A DNA stretch of 64,000 nt from Buttiauxella sp. B2 (GCF_006376615.1 NZ_VEXQ01000008.1:124001-188000); one strand, 5' to 3'. Numbered from the stretch's first letter, positions 23,203 to 36,598 are shown. The notes: generated by a model from the sequence alone, not told the origin. Made by a program: numbers and translations.

Positions 23203-24077
23203 TGACGGACGTAACTGAATTGAAAAGCTATCGCCGAACAGGCTTTAACTGGGGTAAGTGGACGTTAATCGGCCTCGGCGTGCTGGTTTCGTTTTTGCTG
23301 CTGGTGGTGCCAGTCGCCTCTATTTTTGCTCAGGCCTTCTCGAAAGGGTTGATGCCTGCGCTTACCAACATCGTCGACCCGGACATGCTGCACGCTATCT
23401 GGTTAACGGTGATGATTGCGTTGATTACCGTGCCGGTAAACCTGGTATTCGGTATTTTATTAGCCTGGTTGGTCACACGTTTTGACTTCCCTGGCCGCCA
23501 ACTGTTACTGACGCTGCTGGATATTCCATTTGCCGTTTCCCCGGTAGTCGCCGGTTTAGTCTACCTGCTGTTTTACGGCTCCAATGGCCCATTAGCGGGC
23601 TTTATGGATGAGTATAACATTCAGATTATGTTCGCATGGCCCGGCATGGTGCTGGTCACGATTTTTGTCACTTGCCCGTTTGTGGTACGTGAATTGGTTC
23701 CAGTGATGTTAAGCCAGGGCAGCCAGGAAGATGAAGCGGCGATTTTACTTGGTGCTTCAGGCTGGCAGATGTTCAGACGCGTTACATTGCCTAATATCCG
23801 CTGGGCACTGCTTTACGGTGTGGTGTTAACCAATGCTCGCGCCATTGGTGAGTTTGGTGCCGTGTCGGTAGTTTCTGGTTCTATTCGTGGTGAGACGTTC
23901 TCGCTGCCGTTACAGATTGAACTGTTGCAACAGGATTACAATACCGTCGGCTCATTTACCGCCGCTGCGTTGTTGACCCTGATGGCAATCGTTACGTTGT
24001 TCTTCAAGAGTGCGTTGCAGTGGCGCCTGAATAGCCAGGAAAAACGCCTGCAACAGGAGGGAAATCATGAGCATTGA
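23202..24077 (+). CDS. cysW: Sulfate/thiosulfate ABC transporter permease CysW
   Basis: 291 residues, six membrane helices, EAA loop [24 protein letters not shown]. Second permease of the transporter. Its last 11 nt overlap the cysA start, and the cysA SD (AGGAGG) lies inside its 3' end. Confidence 0.96.
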   Translation: MTDVTELKSYRRTGFNWGKWTLIGLGVLVSFLLLVVPVASIFAQAFSKGLMPALTNIVDPDMLHAIWLTVMIALITVPVNLVFGILLAWLVTRFDFPGRQLLLTLLDIPFAVSPVVAGLVYLLFYGSNGPLAGFMDEYNIQIMFAWPGMVLVTIFVTCPFVVRELVPVMLSQGSQEDEAAILLGASGWQMFRRVTLPNIRWALLYGVVLTNARAIGEFGAVSVVSGSIRGETFSLPLQIELLQQDYNTVGSFTAAALLTLMAIVTLFFKSALQWRLNSQEKRLQQEGNHEH

Positions 24078-25152
24078 TATTACCAATATTAAGAAATCTT
24101 TTGGTCGCACCCAGGTGCTGAATGATATCTCTCTGGATATCCCTTCTGGTCAAATGGTGGCGTTGCTGGGGCCTTCCGGTTCCGGTAAGACTACACTTTT
24201 GCGTATTATTGCGGGTCTTGAGCATCAGAACAGCGGGCGTATTAGCTTCCATGGCACCGATGTGAGCCGTATCCACGCGCGTGACCGTAAAGTCGGTTTT
24301 GTGTTCCAGCATTACGCGTTGTTCCGCCATATGACAGTGTTCGATAATATCGCTTTTGGCTTGACGGTTTTGCCTCGTCGCGAGCGTCCTTCTGCTGCGG
24401 CAATTAAACAGAAAGTCATTCGTCTACTGGAAATGGTGCAGTTGTCGCATTTGGCGGATCGTTTCCCGGCGCAGCTTTCCGGCGGGCAGAAACAGCGTGT
24501 GGCATTAGCGCGCGCGTTGGCTGTTGAGCCGCAAATCTTGCTGCTGGATGAACCCTTTGGTGCGTTGGATGCACAGGTTCGTAAAGAGCTTCGCCGTTGG
24601 TTGCGTCAGTTACATGAAGAGCTGAAATTCACCAGCGTATTCGTGACCCACGACCAGGAAGAGGCGATGGAAGTCGCGGACCGCGTAGTGGTAATGAGCC
24701 AGGGGAATATTGAACAGGTTGATACGCCTGAAGCCGTATGGCGCGAACCGGCGACTCGATTTGTGCTGGAATTCCTCGGTGAAGTTAACCGCATGAAAGG
24801 CACTGTGCGTGGAAGCCAGTTCCATGTGGGCGCTCACCGCTGGCCACTGGGCTTTACACCAGCACACCAGGGCGCGGTGGATTTGTTCCTGCGTCCGTGG
24901 GAAGTTGATGTCAGCCGTCGTACCAATCTGGATTCCCCACTGCCGGTGCAGGTGCTGGAGATCAGTCCTCGCGGGCATTATATGCAATTAGTTGTGCAGC
25001 CGCTTGGTTGGTACGACGAACCGTTAACGGTTGTTCTGCGTGAAGATCATGTTCCGGTGCGCGGCGAACGTTTGTTCGTAGGCCTGCAACATGCGCGCTT
25101 GTACGACGGGAAGAATCGAATTCAAGGTGTAGACCTGGCGCAGACCGCCTGA
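24067..25152 (+). CDS. cysA: Sulfate/thiosulfate ABC transporter ATPase CysA
   Basis: 361 residues. Walker A GPSGSGKT (about 34-41), Q-loop FVFQHYALF, signature [14 protein letters not shown], Walker [13 protein letters not shown] and switch His [11 protein letters not shown]-terminal TOBE-like regulatory domain starts near residue 240. It energises CysUW. The SD AGGAGG lies 7 nt before the ATG. The hairpin at 25179-25203 follows. Confidence 0.97.
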   Translation: MSIDITNIKKSFGRTQVLNDISLDIPSGQMVALLGPSGSGKTTLLRIIAGLEHQNSGRISFHGTDVSRIHARDRKVGFVFQHYALFRHMTVFDNIAFGLTVLPRRERPSAAAIKQKVIRLLEMVQLSHLADRFPAQLSGGQKQRVALARALAVEPQILLLDEPFGALDAQVRKELRRWLRQLHEELKFTSVFVTHDQEEAMEVADRVVVMSQGNIEQVDTPEAVWREPATRFVLEFLGEVNRMKGTVRGSQFHVGAHRWPLGFTPAHQGAVDLFLRPWEVDVSRRTNLDSPLPVQVLEISPRGHYMQLVVQPLGWYDEPLTVVLREDHVPVRGERLFVGLQHARLYDGKNRIQGVDLAQTA

Positions 25153-25178
25153 TAAGTTTACCGAACAACACGACACGC

Positions 25179-25203
25179 AAAAGCGGCCTACGTGGCCGCT
25201 TTT
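25179..25203 (+). terminator. Terminator between cysA and cysM
   Basis: AAAAGCGGCC-TACGT-GGCCGCTTTT, a 10-bp stem followed by CTTATAT, ending 19 nt before the cysM start. It could end part of the cysPUWA transcripts and lower cysM expression, or simply punctuate the operon. Confidence 0.75.
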
Positions 25204-25222
25204 CTTATATCTGGACAGGCAA

Positions 25223-26134
25223 GTGAACACCTTAGAAAGCACAATCGGCAATACGCCTCTGGTTAAATTACAACGCACCGGCCTCGAAAATGGCAGTGAA
25301 ATCTGGGTAAAGCTGGAAGGAAATAATCCGGCTGGCTCAGTAAAAGACAGAGCAGCACTTTCTATGATTGTGCGTGCGCAAGCTCGCGGTGAAATCTCAC
25401 CTGGGGATACGCTCATTGAAGCGACCAGCGGCAATACCGGAATTGCGCTGGCAATGATTGCAGCGCTTAAAGGCTACCGCATGAAGCTTTTAATGCCCGA
25501 CAACATGAGTATGGAACGCAAAGCTGCGATGCAGGCTTATGGCGCAGAACTGATTCTGGTAACCAAAGAGCAGGGGATGGAAGGTGCTCGTGAGCTTGCG
25601 CGGTTGATGGACGAGCGCGGTGAGGGGAAAGTCCTCGACCAGTTTAATAATCCAGATAACCCATACGCGCATTACAGCACCACCGGGCCTGAAATTTGGC
25701 AACAGACGCAAGGTCGCATCACGCATTTTGTCTCCAGCATGGGAACCACAGGAACGGTTACTGGCGTGAGCCAATTCATGCGCGAGCAAGATAAGCTGGT
25801 CAAAATTGTCGGGTTACAGCCAGAAGATGGCAGTAGTATCCCGGGGATTCGTCGCTGGCCTGAGGAATGGCTGCCAAAGATCTTTAATCCTAATCTGGTT
25901 GATGAAGTGATTGATATGTCACAAGTCGAAGCCGAGAGAACGATGCGTCGCATGGCGCGCGAAGAAGGGATTTTCTGTGGTGTGAGTTCGGGTGGTGCGG
26001 TTGCTGGCGCATTGCGTGTGGCGCAGGAAAATCCGGGATCTGTCGTAGTGGCGATAATCTGCGATCGCGGCGATCGTTATTTATCGACTGGCGTGTTTGG
26101 CGAAGAGAGCTATTCGCAAGGTTCTGGCATTTAG
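25223..26134 (+). CDS. cysM: Cysteine synthase B (O-acetylserine sulfhydrylase B) CysM
   Basis: 303 residues. The start is a GTG at 25223 with SD-like GGACAGG upstream, as in E. coli. PLP lysine K41 in AGSVKDRAALS; the phosphate loop is [12 protein letters not shown]. Unlike CysK it can use thiosulfate to form S-sulfocysteine, which fits its place after the thiosulfate transporter genes. Convergent with crr across a bidirectional terminator. Confidence 0.96.
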   Translation: MNTLESTIGNTPLVKLQRTGLENGSEIWVKLEGNNPAGSVKDRAALSMIVRAQARGEISPGDTLIEATSGNTGIALAMIAALKGYRMKLLMPDNMSMERKAAMQAYGAELILVTKEQGMEGARELARLMDERGEGKVLDQFNNPDNPYAHYSTTGPEIWQQTQGRITHFVSSMGTTGTVTGVSQFMREQDKLVKIVGLQPEDGSSIPGIRRWPEEWLPKIFNPNLVDEVIDMSQVEAERTMRRMAREEGIFCGVSSGGAVAGALRVAQENPGSVVVAIICDRGDRYLSTGVFGEESYSQGSGI

Positions 26135-26152
26135 TCAACGCATTAGTAAACA

Positions 26153-26179
26153 AAAACGGCACCACAAGGGTGCCGTTTT
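26153..26179. terminator. Bidirectional terminator between cysM and crr
   Basis: AAAACGGCACC-ACAAG-GGTGCCGTTTT: an 11-bp perfect stem whose A/T ends give a T-run on both strands. It serves the convergent cysM and crr transcripts. Confidence 0.85.
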
Positions 26180-26195
26180 CTATTGTGCGGACAGC

Positions 26196-26705
26196 TTACT
26201 TCTTGATACGGATTACCGGGGTTTCGCCCACAGTCACGCTACCAGTCAATTTGATCAGCTCTTTGATTTCGTCCATGTTGGAGATAACAACCGGAGTCAG
26301 GGTAGACTTCGCTTTCTCTTCCAGCAGAGCCAAATCAAATTCAATTACCACGTCGCCTTTCTTAACACGCTGGCCTTCTTCTGCGATACGCTTGAAGCCT
26401 TCGCCTTTCAGTTCAACAGTATCGATACCGAAGTGGACGAACAGTTCAATGCCGCTATCGGATTCGATAGAGAAAGCATGGTTAGTTTCGAAGATTTTAC
26501 CGATGGTGCCGTCAACCGGAGCAACCATTTTGTTGCCAGTCGGTTTAATTGCAATACCATCGCCTACGATCTTCTCTGCAAATACCACATCTGGAACGTC
26601 TTCGATATTAACGATTTCGCCAGAAAGCGGGGCAACAATCTCAATGGTTCCGGTGTCTTTTTTATCATCAGAAACCAGAGATTTCAGTTTATCAAACAAA
26701 CCCAT
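26196..26705 (-). CDS. crr: Glucose-specific PTS enzyme IIA (Crr)
   Basis: 169 residues, soluble. The phosphorylated His is H91 with the initiator Met counted (H90 of the mature protein) in [10 protein letters not shown], with the second active-site His in ETNHAFSI. It accepts phosphate from HPr and donates it to EIICB-Glc; the unphosphorylated form inhibits non-PTS permeases and the phospho-form activates adenylate cyclase. Third gene of ptsH-ptsI-crr, 40 nt after ptsI. Confidence 0.98.
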   Translation of the reverse strand: MGLFDKLKSLVSDDKKDTGTIEIVAPLSGEIVNIEDVPDVVFAEKIVGDGIAIKPTGNKMVAPVDGTIGKIFETNHAFSIESDSGIELFVHFGIDTVELKGEGFKRIAEEGQRVKKGDVVIEFDLALLEEKAKSTLTPVVISNMDEIKELIKLTGSVTVGETPVIRIKK

Positions 26706-26745
26706 GATCTTCTCCTAAGCAGTAATTTGGGCCGCATCCGGTGGA

Positions 26746-28473
26746 TTAGCAGATTGTTTTTTCTTCAATGAACTTGTTAACCAGCGCCATTAACTCGTCC
26801 GTTGTCGGTTGAGCAAGAGCTTGCTCTGCTAACACCTTCGCATCTTCGAAGTTCGTGTTACGAATAATCTTCTTAATGCGCGGGATAGAAATGGCACTCA
26901 TACTAAATTCGTCCAGACCCATACCCAGCAACAGAAGTGTAGCACGTTCATCGCCCGCAAGCTCACCACACATTCCGGTCCATTTACCTTCAGCATGAGA
27001 AGCATCAATAACTTGCTTAATCAGAGTCAGTACGGATGGTGACATTGGCTGGTAAAGATGTGAGATCATATCATTACCACGGTCAACAGCCAGGGTGTAC
27101 TGCGTCAGATCATTGGTACCGATACTAAAGAAGTCGACTTCTTTTGCCAGATGGTGAGCAATCGTGGCAGCAGCCGGAGTCTCAACCATCACGCCAATTT
27201 CGATAGTTTCGTCAAACGCTTTGCCTTCTTCACGCAGCTGCGCCTTCATGATTTCAATCTCAGCTTTCAGTGCGCGCACTTCTTCAACAGAGATAATCAT
27301 TGGGAACATGATACGTAATTTACCGAAAGCAGATGCACGCAGAATAGCGCGTACCTGTGCGTGCAGGATCTCTTTACGATCCATTGCGATACGGATTGCA
27401 CGCCACCCCAGGAACGGGTTCTCTTCTTTCGGGAAGTTCATGTACGGCAGCTCTTTGTCGCCACCGATATCCATGGTACGTACGATAACTGCTTGTGAGC
27501 CACAGGCTTCAGCAACAGCTTTGTACGCCGCGAACTGCTCATCTTCAGTTGGCAGTGAATCGCGGTCCATGAACAGGAATTCTGTACGATACAGGCCTAC
27601 ACCTTCTGCGCCATTACGCTCTGCACCGTCGATATCACGTACAGTACCGATGTTTGCGCAGACTTCTACCTGATGGCCATCGAGAGTGATTGCTGGCAGG
27701 TCTTTCAGTTTTGCCAGTTCAGCTTTCTCAGATGCATCCTGCTGCTGTACAGCACGCAGGGCTTCGATCTCGTCGTTGGTTGGGTTAACGTAAACTTTAT
27801 TGTTAACAGCATCGAGGATCAGGTAATCGCCGTTTTTCACCTGGCTGGTTACGCTACCAGTGCCCACGATCGCTGGCAGTTCAAGAGAACGCGCCATGAT
27901 GGAAGTGTGGGAGGTGCGGCCGCCGATATCGGTGATGAAACCCAGAACCTTTTGCAGGTTAAGTTGTGCGGTTTCGGACGGGGTCAAATCTTTAGCGACC
28001 AGGATAACTTCATCCTGAATGGAGCTAAGGTCGATAATTGCCAGACCAAGGATATTGCGCAGCAGACGCTTACCGATGTCACGTACGTCAGCCGCACGTT
28101 CTTTCAGGTACTCATCGTCTAATTCTTCCAGCGCGATCGCCTGGCCTTCGATAATGTCGTAAGCCGCTGCATCAGCAGTTACTAATTTATCTTTGATAAG
28201 GGCTATGATTTCCTGCTCAAGCTCTTCGTCTTCCAGCAACATAATGTGGCCTTCGAAGATAGCTTCCTTTTCTTCACCGAAGGTCTCGCCAGCTTTAATT
28301 TTGATCGCTTCTAACTGTGCTGACGCTTTCGCGCGCCCGCTTAAGAAACGTTCAACTTCCTGCGCAACTTTGTCGGCAGAAATTTTCTTCCGGTCGATGA
28401 CAATTTCATCTTCCTTCAGCAAAAGTGCCTTGCCGAAAGCGATACCCGGGGATGCTAAAATGCCTGAAATCAT
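26746..28473 (-). CDS. ptsI: PTS enzyme I (PtsI)
   Basis: 575 residues. Phosphohistidine H189 lies in [13 protein letters not shown]; the PEP-binding barrel carries [10 protein letters not shown] and [14 protein letters not shown], and the Cys of the active site is in GMCGELAGD. It takes phosphate from PEP and passes it to HPr, as the entry step of all PTS sugar uptake. Lies 44 nt after ptsH. No alteration of known key residues. Confidence 0.98.
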   Translation of the reverse strand: MISGILASPGIAFGKALLLKEDEIVIDRKKISADKVAQEVERFLSGRAKASAQLEAIKIKAGETFGEEKEAIFEGHIMLLEDEELEQEIIALIKDKLVTADAAAYDIIEGQAIALEELDDEYLKERAADVRDIGKRLLRNILGLAIIDLSSIQDEVILVAKDLTPSETAQLNLQKVLGFITDIGGRTSHTSIMARSLELPAIVGTGSVTSQVKNGDYLILDAVNNKVYVNPTNDEIEALRAVQQQDASEKAELAKLKDLPAITLDGHQVEVCANIGTVRDIDGAERNGAEGVGLYRTEFLFMDRDSLPTEDEQFAAYKAVAEACGSQAVIVRTMDIGGDKELPYMNFPKEENPFLGWRAIRIAMDRKEILHAQVRAILRASAFGKLRIMFPMIISVEEVRALKAEIEIMKAQLREEGKAFDETIEIGVMVETPAAATIAHHLAKEVDFFSIGTNDLTQYTLAVDRGNDMISHLYQPMSPSVLTLIKQVIDASHAEGKWTGMCGELAGDERATLLLLGMGLDEFSMSAISIPRIKKIIRNTNFEDAKVLAEQALAQPTTDELMALVNKFIEEKTIC

Positions 28474-28517
28474 AACCCTACCTTACTTGTGACTGATATT
28501 TACGAAGAACCCAGAAC

Positions 28518-28775
28518 TTACTCGAGTTCAGCCATCAGTTTAACCAGATGCTCAACTGCTTTCTGATCATCTTCACCTTCAGCGGAGATGGTCACAACGG
28601 TACCTTGAGTCAGGCCCAGAGTTTGCAGTTTGAACAGGCTTTTTGCGCTTGCGCTTTTGCCGTTGGAGGTCACAGTGATCTCAGAAGTGAAGCCTTTAGC
28701 TTCTTTAACGAACTGAGCAGCAGGGCGGGTATGCAGACCGTTTGGAGCGGTGATGGTAACTTCTTGCTGGAACAT
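28518..28775 (-). CDS. ptsH: Phosphocarrier protein HPr (PtsH)
   Basis: 85 residues, full length. Active-site H15 in GLHTRPAA and the regulatory-site Ser S46 in SAKSLFKL. It shuttles phosphate from enzyme I to the sugar-specific IIA proteins. The ATG is preceded by GGGGAAA as SD. First gene of the operon. Confidence 0.98.
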   Translation of the reverse strand: MFQQEVTITAPNGLHTRPAAQFVKEAKGFTSEITVTSNGKSASAKSLFKLQTLGLTQGTVVTISAEGEDDQKAVEHLVKLMAELE

Positions 28776-29118
28776 TGTATTTCCCCAACTTATAGGTTTA
28801 GTGTTCTGGAACTAAAGTCTAGCCTGGAGGCAAAACTTTAGCCTGATTGTTAGCGTCGCTGTTAACTATTACTGTACGCGACACGAGATGCTTTCGGGAA
28901 CCGCGATAATGTACTCTGGTAAAACCATGTGCTTAGCGGCTCGCTCGTCGTTAATCATTATGCCGTGAAATATGATTTTGCACCAAATCGTTAAATCGAT
29001 TCAGCAGACCTATCTCACAATCCGATTAATTTCGCGCATCAAAATAATTTGCTGGATAGATACCAGACCTGGCGAAGTGAAGCAATGGCAGGGTAGCCAA
29101 AAGTTTGACGAGCGCCAC
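28776..29118 (-). promoter_or_regulatory. ptsH upstream region
   Basis: About 340 bases without a gene between cysK and ptsH. The long leader immediately before ptsH is conserved in sequence with E. coli as I know it. On the minus strand a CRP-like site with one perfect half (TGTGA-N6-TCTGC) lies at 29004-29019, about 230 bases before the ptsH start. In E. coli this operon has CRP- and Mlc-controlled promoters here. I could not place the -10 and -35 elements with confidence. Confidence 0.45.
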
Positions 29119-29146
29119 AAAAAAGCACCCGTTTGGGTGCTTTTTT
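29119..29146 (-). terminator. Terminator of cysK
   Basis: AAAAAAGCACCC-GTTT-GGGTGCTTTTTT, a 12-bp perfect stem counting the A/T arms, with a T-run for minus-strand transcription, 23 nt after the cysK stop. Confidence 0.88.
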
Positions 29147-29168
29147 ACACAAAATTACCTGGTTGGCA

Positions 29169-30140
29169 TCACTGTTGCAGTTCTTTTTCAGTGAAAAGAT
29201 CGGCAAACAGGGCCGTACTCAGGTAACGCTCCCCAGACGATGGGAGTATAACCACAATATTTTTGTTGGTAAACGCTTCATCTTCTTGCAGTTTTAATGC
29301 CGCAGCTACTGCTGCGCCGGAAGAAATACCTGCAAGAATACCTTCCTCTTCCATCAAGCGGCGCGCAGTTGAGATGGCTTCGTCGTTGGTGATGGCAATA
29401 ACCTTGTCGATGAGCTTCAAATCTAGGTTACCAGGAATAAAACCGGCACCGATACCCTGAATTTTGTGTGGGCCAGGTTTGAGCTCTTCGCCCGCCAGTG
29501 CCTGCGCGATGACCGGAGAGTCCGTTGGTTCAACGGCTACACTGATAAGATCAGTTTTACCTTTGGTGTTCTTGATGTAGCGACTAACGCCAGTCAACGT
29601 ACCGCCAGTACCAACACCTGCAATGAATACGTCTACTTCGCCATCTGTATCTTCCCAGATTTCTGGACCAGTGGTTTTTTCGTGAATTTCTGGGTTCGCC
29701 GGATTGCTAAATTGTTGCAATAGCAAGAATTTATCTGGATTACTGGCAACAATATCTTCTGCTTTTTGAATCGCGCCTTTCATACCTTTTGCGCCTTCAG
29801 TCAGTACCAGGTTGGCACCTAGTGCTTTCAGGAGCTTACGGCGTTCGATGCTCATGGTTTCAGGCATGGTCAGCGTCAGTTTGTAACCACGTGCAGCAGC
29901 AACATAGGCCAGTGCGATACCAGTATTACCGCTGGTAGGTTCAACTAACTCGATACCAGGCTTTAGTACACCGCGTTTCTCGGCATCCCAAATCATATTG
30001 GCTCCGATACGGCATTTAACGCTAAAGCTCGGGTTACGGGACTCTACCTTGGCCAGGATGCGTCCATTACCGATACGGTTCAGTCGAACCAGCGGCGTAT
30101 GACCGATAGTCAGAGAATTGTCTTCATAGATCTTGCTCAT
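29169..30140 (-). CDS. cysK: Cysteine synthase A (O-acetylserine sulfhydrylase A) CysK
   Basis: 323 residues, same length as E. coli. PLP lysine K42 in [13 protein letters not shown], phosphate loop [12 protein letters not shown]. The C-terminal region ends in FTEKELQQ. It makes cysteine from O-acetylserine and sulfide, and with CysE forms the cysteine synthase complex. Preceded by cysZ on the same strand with a 150-nt gap, so it is probably transcribed from its own CysB promoter. Confidence 0.97.
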   Translation of the reverse strand: MSKIYEDNSLTIGHTPLVRLNRIGNGRILAKVESRNPSFSVKCRIGANMIWDAEKRGVLKPGIELVEPTSGNTGIALAYVAAARGYKLTLTMPETMSIERRKLLKALGANLVLTEGAKGMKGAIQKAEDIVASNPDKFLLLQQFSNPANPEIHEKTTGPEIWEDTDGEVDVFIAGVGTGGTLTGVSRYIKNTKGKTDLISVAVEPTDSPVIAQALAGEELKPGPHKIQGIGAGFIPGNLDLKLIDKVIAITNDEAISTARRLMEEEGILAGISSGAAVAAALKLQEDEAFTNKNIVVILPSSGERYLSTALFADLFTEKELQQ

Positions 30141-30292
30141 AACCCGTCCTTAACTGTATGAAATTTGGGAAACCTCTTCAGCATACCTGCTTAGGCGTTA
30201 TGCGGAAGTAAAGAAATCGTATATGTATATGTAGAAGGGAAATAAGCAGAAGCAAGAAGGAATAAGGAGCGGTATAAGCCGCTCCTGTAAAA

Positions 30293-31054
30293 CTATTTCC
30301 ACATCGCGTGTTTTGGACGATAACAATCGACCCACATCGCGGTGGCACCGCAGACGGCTACTGGCATGATAACCAGGTTCAGGAAAGGAATAAGCGTAAA
30401 CAGACTGACTAACGAGCCAAATTGCATGTTGATGATTTTCTTCTGACGCAGCGAAATACGCATCTCTTTGAATGGTACTTTATGGTTATCAAATGGATAG
30501 TCGCAATACTGGATAGCCAGCATCCAGGCGCTAAACATGAACCATAAAACCGGCGCAACGGTTTGCCCAATACCCGGAATGAAATAGAGCACTAACAACA
30601 CCAGCGCTCGTGGAAGATACCAGGAAAGCTTTTGCCACTCGCGCTTCATTATACGTGGAACATCTTTCATGATGCCAAACACACCGGTGTCAGGCGGTGT
30701 CGCTCCAGTTAGACGTGCTTCGAGCTGCTCGGCCAATAACCCATTGAAAGGAGCAGCAATCCAGTTCGCAATGGTTGAAAAGAAATAACCAAACACCAAC
30801 AAAATAGAAACGACCGCCAGCGGCCAAATTAGATAGCTTAGCCACTGCAACCATTCTGGTACGTATGACAGCAGAGTTGGGACCCAAACATCCAGGCGCG
30901 TAAACAACCACCAAAATGCTCCCCCCATCAATATAATATTGACCAGCAGTGGTATGAGCACGAAACGTTTGATTCCAGGCTCACGGACCAGCTTCCAGCC
31001 CTGCGAAAAATAGTAAACGCCACTGCGTGGCAGGGGTCCTGAAGGTGAAACCAT
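30293..31054 (-). CDS. cysZ: Sulfate channel CysZ
   Basis: 253 residues from the ATG at 31054 ([23 protein letters not shown]), matching E. coli CysZ; an upstream ATG at 31081 in frame is possible. The SD AAGGAG lies 12 nt upstream, rather far. About four membrane helices plus re-entrant segments; family stretches are [27 protein letters not shown] and [17 protein letters not shown]. It mediates sulfate entry feeding cysteine synthesis. Divergent from zipA. Confidence 0.93.
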   Translation of the reverse strand: MVSPSGPLPRSGVYYFSQGWKLVREPGIKRFVLIPLLVNIILMGGAFWWLFTRLDVWVPTLLSYVPEWLQWLSYLIWPLAVVSILLVFGYFFSTIANWIAAPFNGLLAEQLEARLTGATPPDTGVFGIMKDVPRIMKREWQKLSWYLPRALVLLVLYFIPGIGQTVAPVLWFMFSAWMLAIQYCDYPFDNHKVPFKEMRISLRQKKIINMQFGSLVSLFTLIPFLNLVIMPVAVCGATAMWVDCYRPKHAMWK

Positions 31055-31285
31055 AATCTGAACGAGCTCCTTTTTGGTCATTGCGATGACATGCTGGCCT
31101 ATCATAACTGAGTGCCAGGAGAAAAACTTATTAGGAAATGGTCGAAAAAACAGCAAAAAACCGATTTCGACCCATCTTTATGCTGAGAAAACCGTGTGCG
31201 CACTTGCACTTGAGCAAATGGGCAAATACTCTTAGTGAGTAAATGTTTGCCGCGGTGGCAAGGTGTTAGAACAACAGAGAATATA

Positions 31286-32278
31286 ATGATGCAGGATTTG
31301 CGTCTGATATTAATCATTGTTGGCGCGATCGCCATAATAGCCTTACTGGTTCACGGTCTGTGGACGAGTCGTAAGGAACGTTCTTCCGTTTTCCGTGATC
31401 GTCCAATGAAGCGTTTGAAGTCAAAGCGTGACGAACTCGAGCCGGATGACGACGAGGCTGACGATGAGCAAGATGATGGAGTAGGTGAGGTGCGTGTGCG
31501 TCGGGTTAACCCTACGCCGGATACAACGACTCGCGAGCCAGAAATGCCTCGTCAGCCGCAAGCACCTCAACATCAGTACGAGCCTCCTTACGCTTCTGCG
31601 CAACCGCGTCAGAATGCACCTGTGCGTCAACCTGAACCGGTTGCATCACATCAGGAAGTGCCTGTTGCGCCGACACATCAACCCGCGCCTGCGCAGCCTG
31701 TTGTTCATCAATCAGCGGAACAACCGCCAGTTGTACAACAACCGCAGCCAGTGGTACCACAATCTCCGATTCAGCAGCCGACAGCTCAACAGGTTCAGCA
31801 TTCTGAACCAGTTGATCAACCAGCTCCGGCCCCTGAACCACCAGCGCGTCGTAAAGAGACGGTGATTGTGTTGAACGTCTCGGCTCACGCAGGCAGCATG
31901 ATTAACGGCGAAGTACTGTTAAACAGTATTCAGCAAGCAGGCTTTATCTTTGGTGAAATGAACATTTTCCACCGCCACCTCAGTCCTGATGGCAGCGGCC
32001 CGGTTTTGTTTAGCCTCGCCAATATGGTTAAGCCTGGTTCGTTTGACCCAGAAAGCATGACGAACTTTGCCACGCCAGGCGTGACAATCTTCATGCAGGT
32101 GCCATCTTATGGGGATCCTGCGCAGAACTTTAAGTTGATGCTACAGTCTGGCCAGCACATTGCCGATGAAGTGGGTGGTGTAGTGTTAGATGACCAGCGA
32201 CGTATGATGACCCCGCAAAAAATGCGTGAGTATCAGGACCGTATCCGTGAAGTGGTTGAAGCTAACGCAAGCGTTTGA
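31286..32278 (+). CDS. zipA: Cell division protein ZipA
   Basis: 330 residues. One N-terminal membrane helix (about 4-24, [21 protein letters not shown]), a short charged stretch (SRKERSSVF..), an acidic stretch, a long Pro/Gln-rich flexible linker (about 75-190) and the FtsZ-binding domain (from about 195: [28 protein letters not shown]). It tethers FtsZ to the membrane at mid-cell. The start MMQDLRL matches E. coli. Followed by a terminator and ligA. Confidence 0.96.
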   Translation: MMQDLRLILIIVGAIAIIALLVHGLWTSRKERSSVFRDRPMKRLKSKRDELEPDDDEADDEQDDGVGEVRVRRVNPTPDTTTREPEMPRQPQAPQHQYEPPYASAQPRQNAPVRQPEPVASHQEVPVAPTHQPAPAQPVVHQSAEQPPVVQQPQPVVPQSPIQQPTAQQVQHSEPVDQPAPAPEPPARRKETVIVLNVSAHAGSMINGEVLLNSIQQAGFIFGEMNIFHRHLSPDGSGPVLFSLANMVKPGSFDPESMTNFATPGVTIFMQVPSYGDPAQNFKLMLQSGQHIADEVGGVVLDDQRRMMTPQKMREYQDRIREVVEANASV

Positions 32279-32307
32279 TACCCCTTCTGAACATGTTTCT
32301 CCCTAAA

Positions 32308-32330
32308 CCCCCGCATGTCGGGGGTTTTTT
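32308..32330 (+). terminator. Terminator after zipA
   Basis: CCCCCG-CATGT-CGGGGG followed by six T. It lies 17 nt before the ligA start. Confidence 0.85.
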
Positions 32331-32337
32331 ATATTGA

Positions 32338-34365
<2,028 letters not shown>

Positions 34366-34366
34366 G

Positions 34367-34582
34367 ATGGATAAAGAACAGCTTATTGAGATAGCCAATA
34401 CCGTGATGCCGTTTGGAAAATACAAAGGCCGTGTGCTTATTGATGTGCCGGAAGAGTATCTTCTGTGGTTTGCCCGCAAAGATGAATTCCCACAGGGGCA
34501 TCTTGGTGAACTGATGAGGCTGACGCTACTTATCAGAACAGAAGGGCTTGAGGGACTGGTGAAGCCCCTCAAACGGCACTAA
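34367..34582 (+). CDS. ypeB: YpeB, DUF3820 small protein
   Basis: 71 residues: MDKEQLIEIANTVMPFGKYKG, then WFARKDEFPQGHLGELM. Matches E. coli YpeB. DUF3820 proteins are small, predicted soluble, of unknown function, often linked to nucleic-acid-handling genes. It begins just after the ligA stop, so it is probably cotranscribed with ligA. An alternative ATG 9 nt upstream overlaps ligA. Confidence 0.9.
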   Translation: MDKEQLIEIANTVMPFGKYKGRVLIDVPEEYLLWFARKDEFPQGHLGELMRLTLLIRTEGLEGLVKPLKRH

Positions 34583-34585
34583 GCG

Positions 34586-35578
34586 TTATCCAGGGACTTC
34601 GGTGGCGGTTTTGGTTGCCACCTGAGTTTCCCTCTGGTAACGGCGAGCTAGCACCGCGCATATCATTAGCTGCAACTGATGGAAGATCATTAGCGGCAGC
34701 ACCATCATCCCCACAGTGGCTACCGGGAACAGTATGTTTGCCATGGGAATACCATTAGCCAGGCTCTTTTTCGAACCGCAGAACACAATGGTAATTTCAT
34801 CGGCCTTGCTAAAGCCCTGGCGTCTTGCCACAAGCATGTTGAGGCTGATTACAATCGCCAGTAATACCAGACTTACTACCACGATAAACAGCAGTGAACC
34901 CAGTCCTACTTTGTGCCAAATCCCATGTCTTACTGCTTCGCTAAACGCCGTGTAGATGACAAGAAGAATTGAAGTCTGATCGGTTTTACCAATCCATTTT
35001 TTATGTTTAGCGACCCAGTTACCAATCCACGGACGAGAAAGATGGCCGAGTACAAATGGCACCAGTAACTGCAACATAATACTGCCCACTTGCTGCAAAC
35101 TGCCGCTTGCGCCATGTACATTCATCACCATGCCGACTAGCAATGGCGAAAGGAAAATCCCGAGTAGACTTGAAGCGGAAGCGGCGCATACCGCCGCTGC
35201 AACATTACCCCCAGCAAGGGATGTAAATGCAATTGCCGATTGCACCGTGGCAGGCAAAATACATAGATACAAAAAGCCGGTATAGATTTCAGGACTGACG
35301 TTTACCGGCGCCCACCAGGCGAACAAAACTCCCAAAACCGGGAACAGAACGAATGTGCTGCACATCACCCATAGATGCAAGCGCCAGTGACTGCTCCCTG
35401 CAATAATCGCATCGCGAGAGAGTTTTGCCCCGTGCATAAAAAATAAAAGTGCGATGGCGGCCGTGGTAAGTCCTTCAAAGAAGCCAACAAAGCTGCCTTG
35501 AGCCGGGAAGAAAGATGCCACCATTACGACAAAAATGAGTGTCAGTGTAAAAGGGTCGAGTACGCGAGAGAGTTTCAT
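34586..35578 (-). CDS. yfeH: YfeH, bile acid:sodium symporter-family membrane protein
   Basis: 330 residues from the third of three consecutive ATGs (35578), which sits 6 nt after the SD GAGGA. About ten membrane helices. SBF-like family stretches are FFMHGAKLSRDAI, LPATVQSAIAFTSLAGGNVAAAVCAASASSLLG and FCGSKKSLANGIPMANILFP. The substrate is unknown. Divergent from yfeR; ends 3 nt from the convergent ypeB. Confidence 0.92.
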   Translation of the reverse strand: MKLSRVLDPFTLTLIFVVMVASFFPAQGSFVGFFEGLTTAAIALLFFMHGAKLSRDAIIAGSSHWRLHLWVMCSTFVLFPVLGVLFAWWAPVNVSPEIYTGFLYLCILPATVQSAIAFTSLAGGNVAAAVCAASASSLLGIFLSPLLVGMVMNVHGASGSLQQVGSIMLQLLVPFVLGHLSRPWIGNWVAKHKKWIGKTDQTSILLVIYTAFSEAVRHGIWHKVGLGSLLFIVVVSLVLLAIVISLNMLVARRQGFSKADEITIVFCGSKKSLANGIPMANILFPVATVGMMVLPLMIFHQLQLMICAVLARRYQRETQVATKTATEVPG

Positions 35579-35668
35579 CATCATTCCTCAAACTGTGATG
35601 GGGCCATTGTGCTTTTATCGGTTTTAGAAATAAAATTGATTTATTAAATACATTGATGAATAAATTAG

Positions 35669-36598
35669 ATGAATTATTCCCTGCGCCAGTTAAAAGTGTT
35701 CGTCGCAGTTGCCCATGCCGGGAGTTTTAGTCGGGCAGGGGAGCAAATTGGTTTGAGCCAATCGGCGGTAAGTCACAGCGTAAAAGAACTTGAGAGCGAG
35801 CTAGGCGTAAAGCTGCTGGATCGTACCACTCGCGAAGTCGCTCTGACGCAAGCAGGCCAGCAACTGGCTGCACGCCTTGAGCGGTTATTGGAAGAGTTGA
35901 CGAGTACATTGCTGGACACGCGCAGCGTGGGTCATCAACTAAGTGGAACGGTTCGTGTTGCCGCGAGCCAGACTATCTCTGCACATTTGATGCCGCAGTC
36001 TATAGCAGCCGCAGCCCTGGAGTATCCAGCCATTCGTTTTGTGCTACATGACCGCCCACAACAATGGGTACTGCAAAGTATCCGTCAGGGCGAAGTAGAT
36101 TTTGGCATGGTTATAGACCCCATTCAGGCAAGCGATCTGGATTGCGAGGCGGTACTTTCCGAACCGTTTTTACTGCTTTGCCGCGATGACCATCCGTTTT
36201 CACTTCAGACTCAGGTGTCATGGCAGGCGTTGCAAGGTGCGAAGTTGGTGTTACAGGATTATGCTTCAGGCAGCCGTCCATTAATTGATGAAGCGTTGCA
36301 ACGTCAGGGCATAGAGGCAAATATTGTTCAGCAAATTGGCCACCCGGCAACGCTCTTTCCAATGGTAGAAGCGGGAATTGGTATCAGCGTTCTCCCGGCG
36401 TTAGCATTACCGTTACCACAGGGCCGCCCACTGGTTGTAAGACCACTCATTCCGGTTGTAGAGCGGCAATTAATGTTGGTTCGCCGTAAAAATAGGTCGC
36501 TTTCTCGTGCTGCAGAAGCAATTTGGGAGGTTGTTCGCCAACAGGCGCAACAGTTAACCGCTGCGCGCCTGGGAGATCCTCTTTTTCACAACGATTAA
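35669..36598 (+). CDS. yfeR: YfeR, LysR-type transcriptional regulator
   Basis: 309 residues. N-terminal helix-turn-helix ([35 protein letters not shown]); effector-binding domain from about residue 90. Divergent from yfeH, which it is thought to regulate. In Salmonella YfeR was linked to growth at low osmolarity. Its stop overlaps the convergent FlxA-like gene by 4 nt. Confidence 0.93.
   Translation: MNYSLRQLKVFVAVAHAGSFSRAGEQIGLSQSAVSHSVKELESELGVKLLDRTTREVALTQAGQQLAARLERLLEELTSTLLDTRSVGHQLSGTVRVAASQTISAHLMPQSIAAAALEYPAIRFVLHDRPQQWVLQSIRQGEVDFGMVIDPIQASDLDCEAVLSEPFLLLCRDDHPFSLQTQVSWQALQGAKLVLQDYASGSRPLIDEALQRQGIEANIVQQIGHPATLFPMVEAGIGISVLPALALPLPQGRPLVVRPLIPVVERQLMLVRRKNRSLSRAAEAIWEVVRQQAQQLTAARLGDPLFHND

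Noticed and set aside
31500-31870. Pro/Gln-rich stretch with repeat-like codons
   Set aside because: This is the natural flexible linker of ZipA, not a separate repeat or a foreign insertion.
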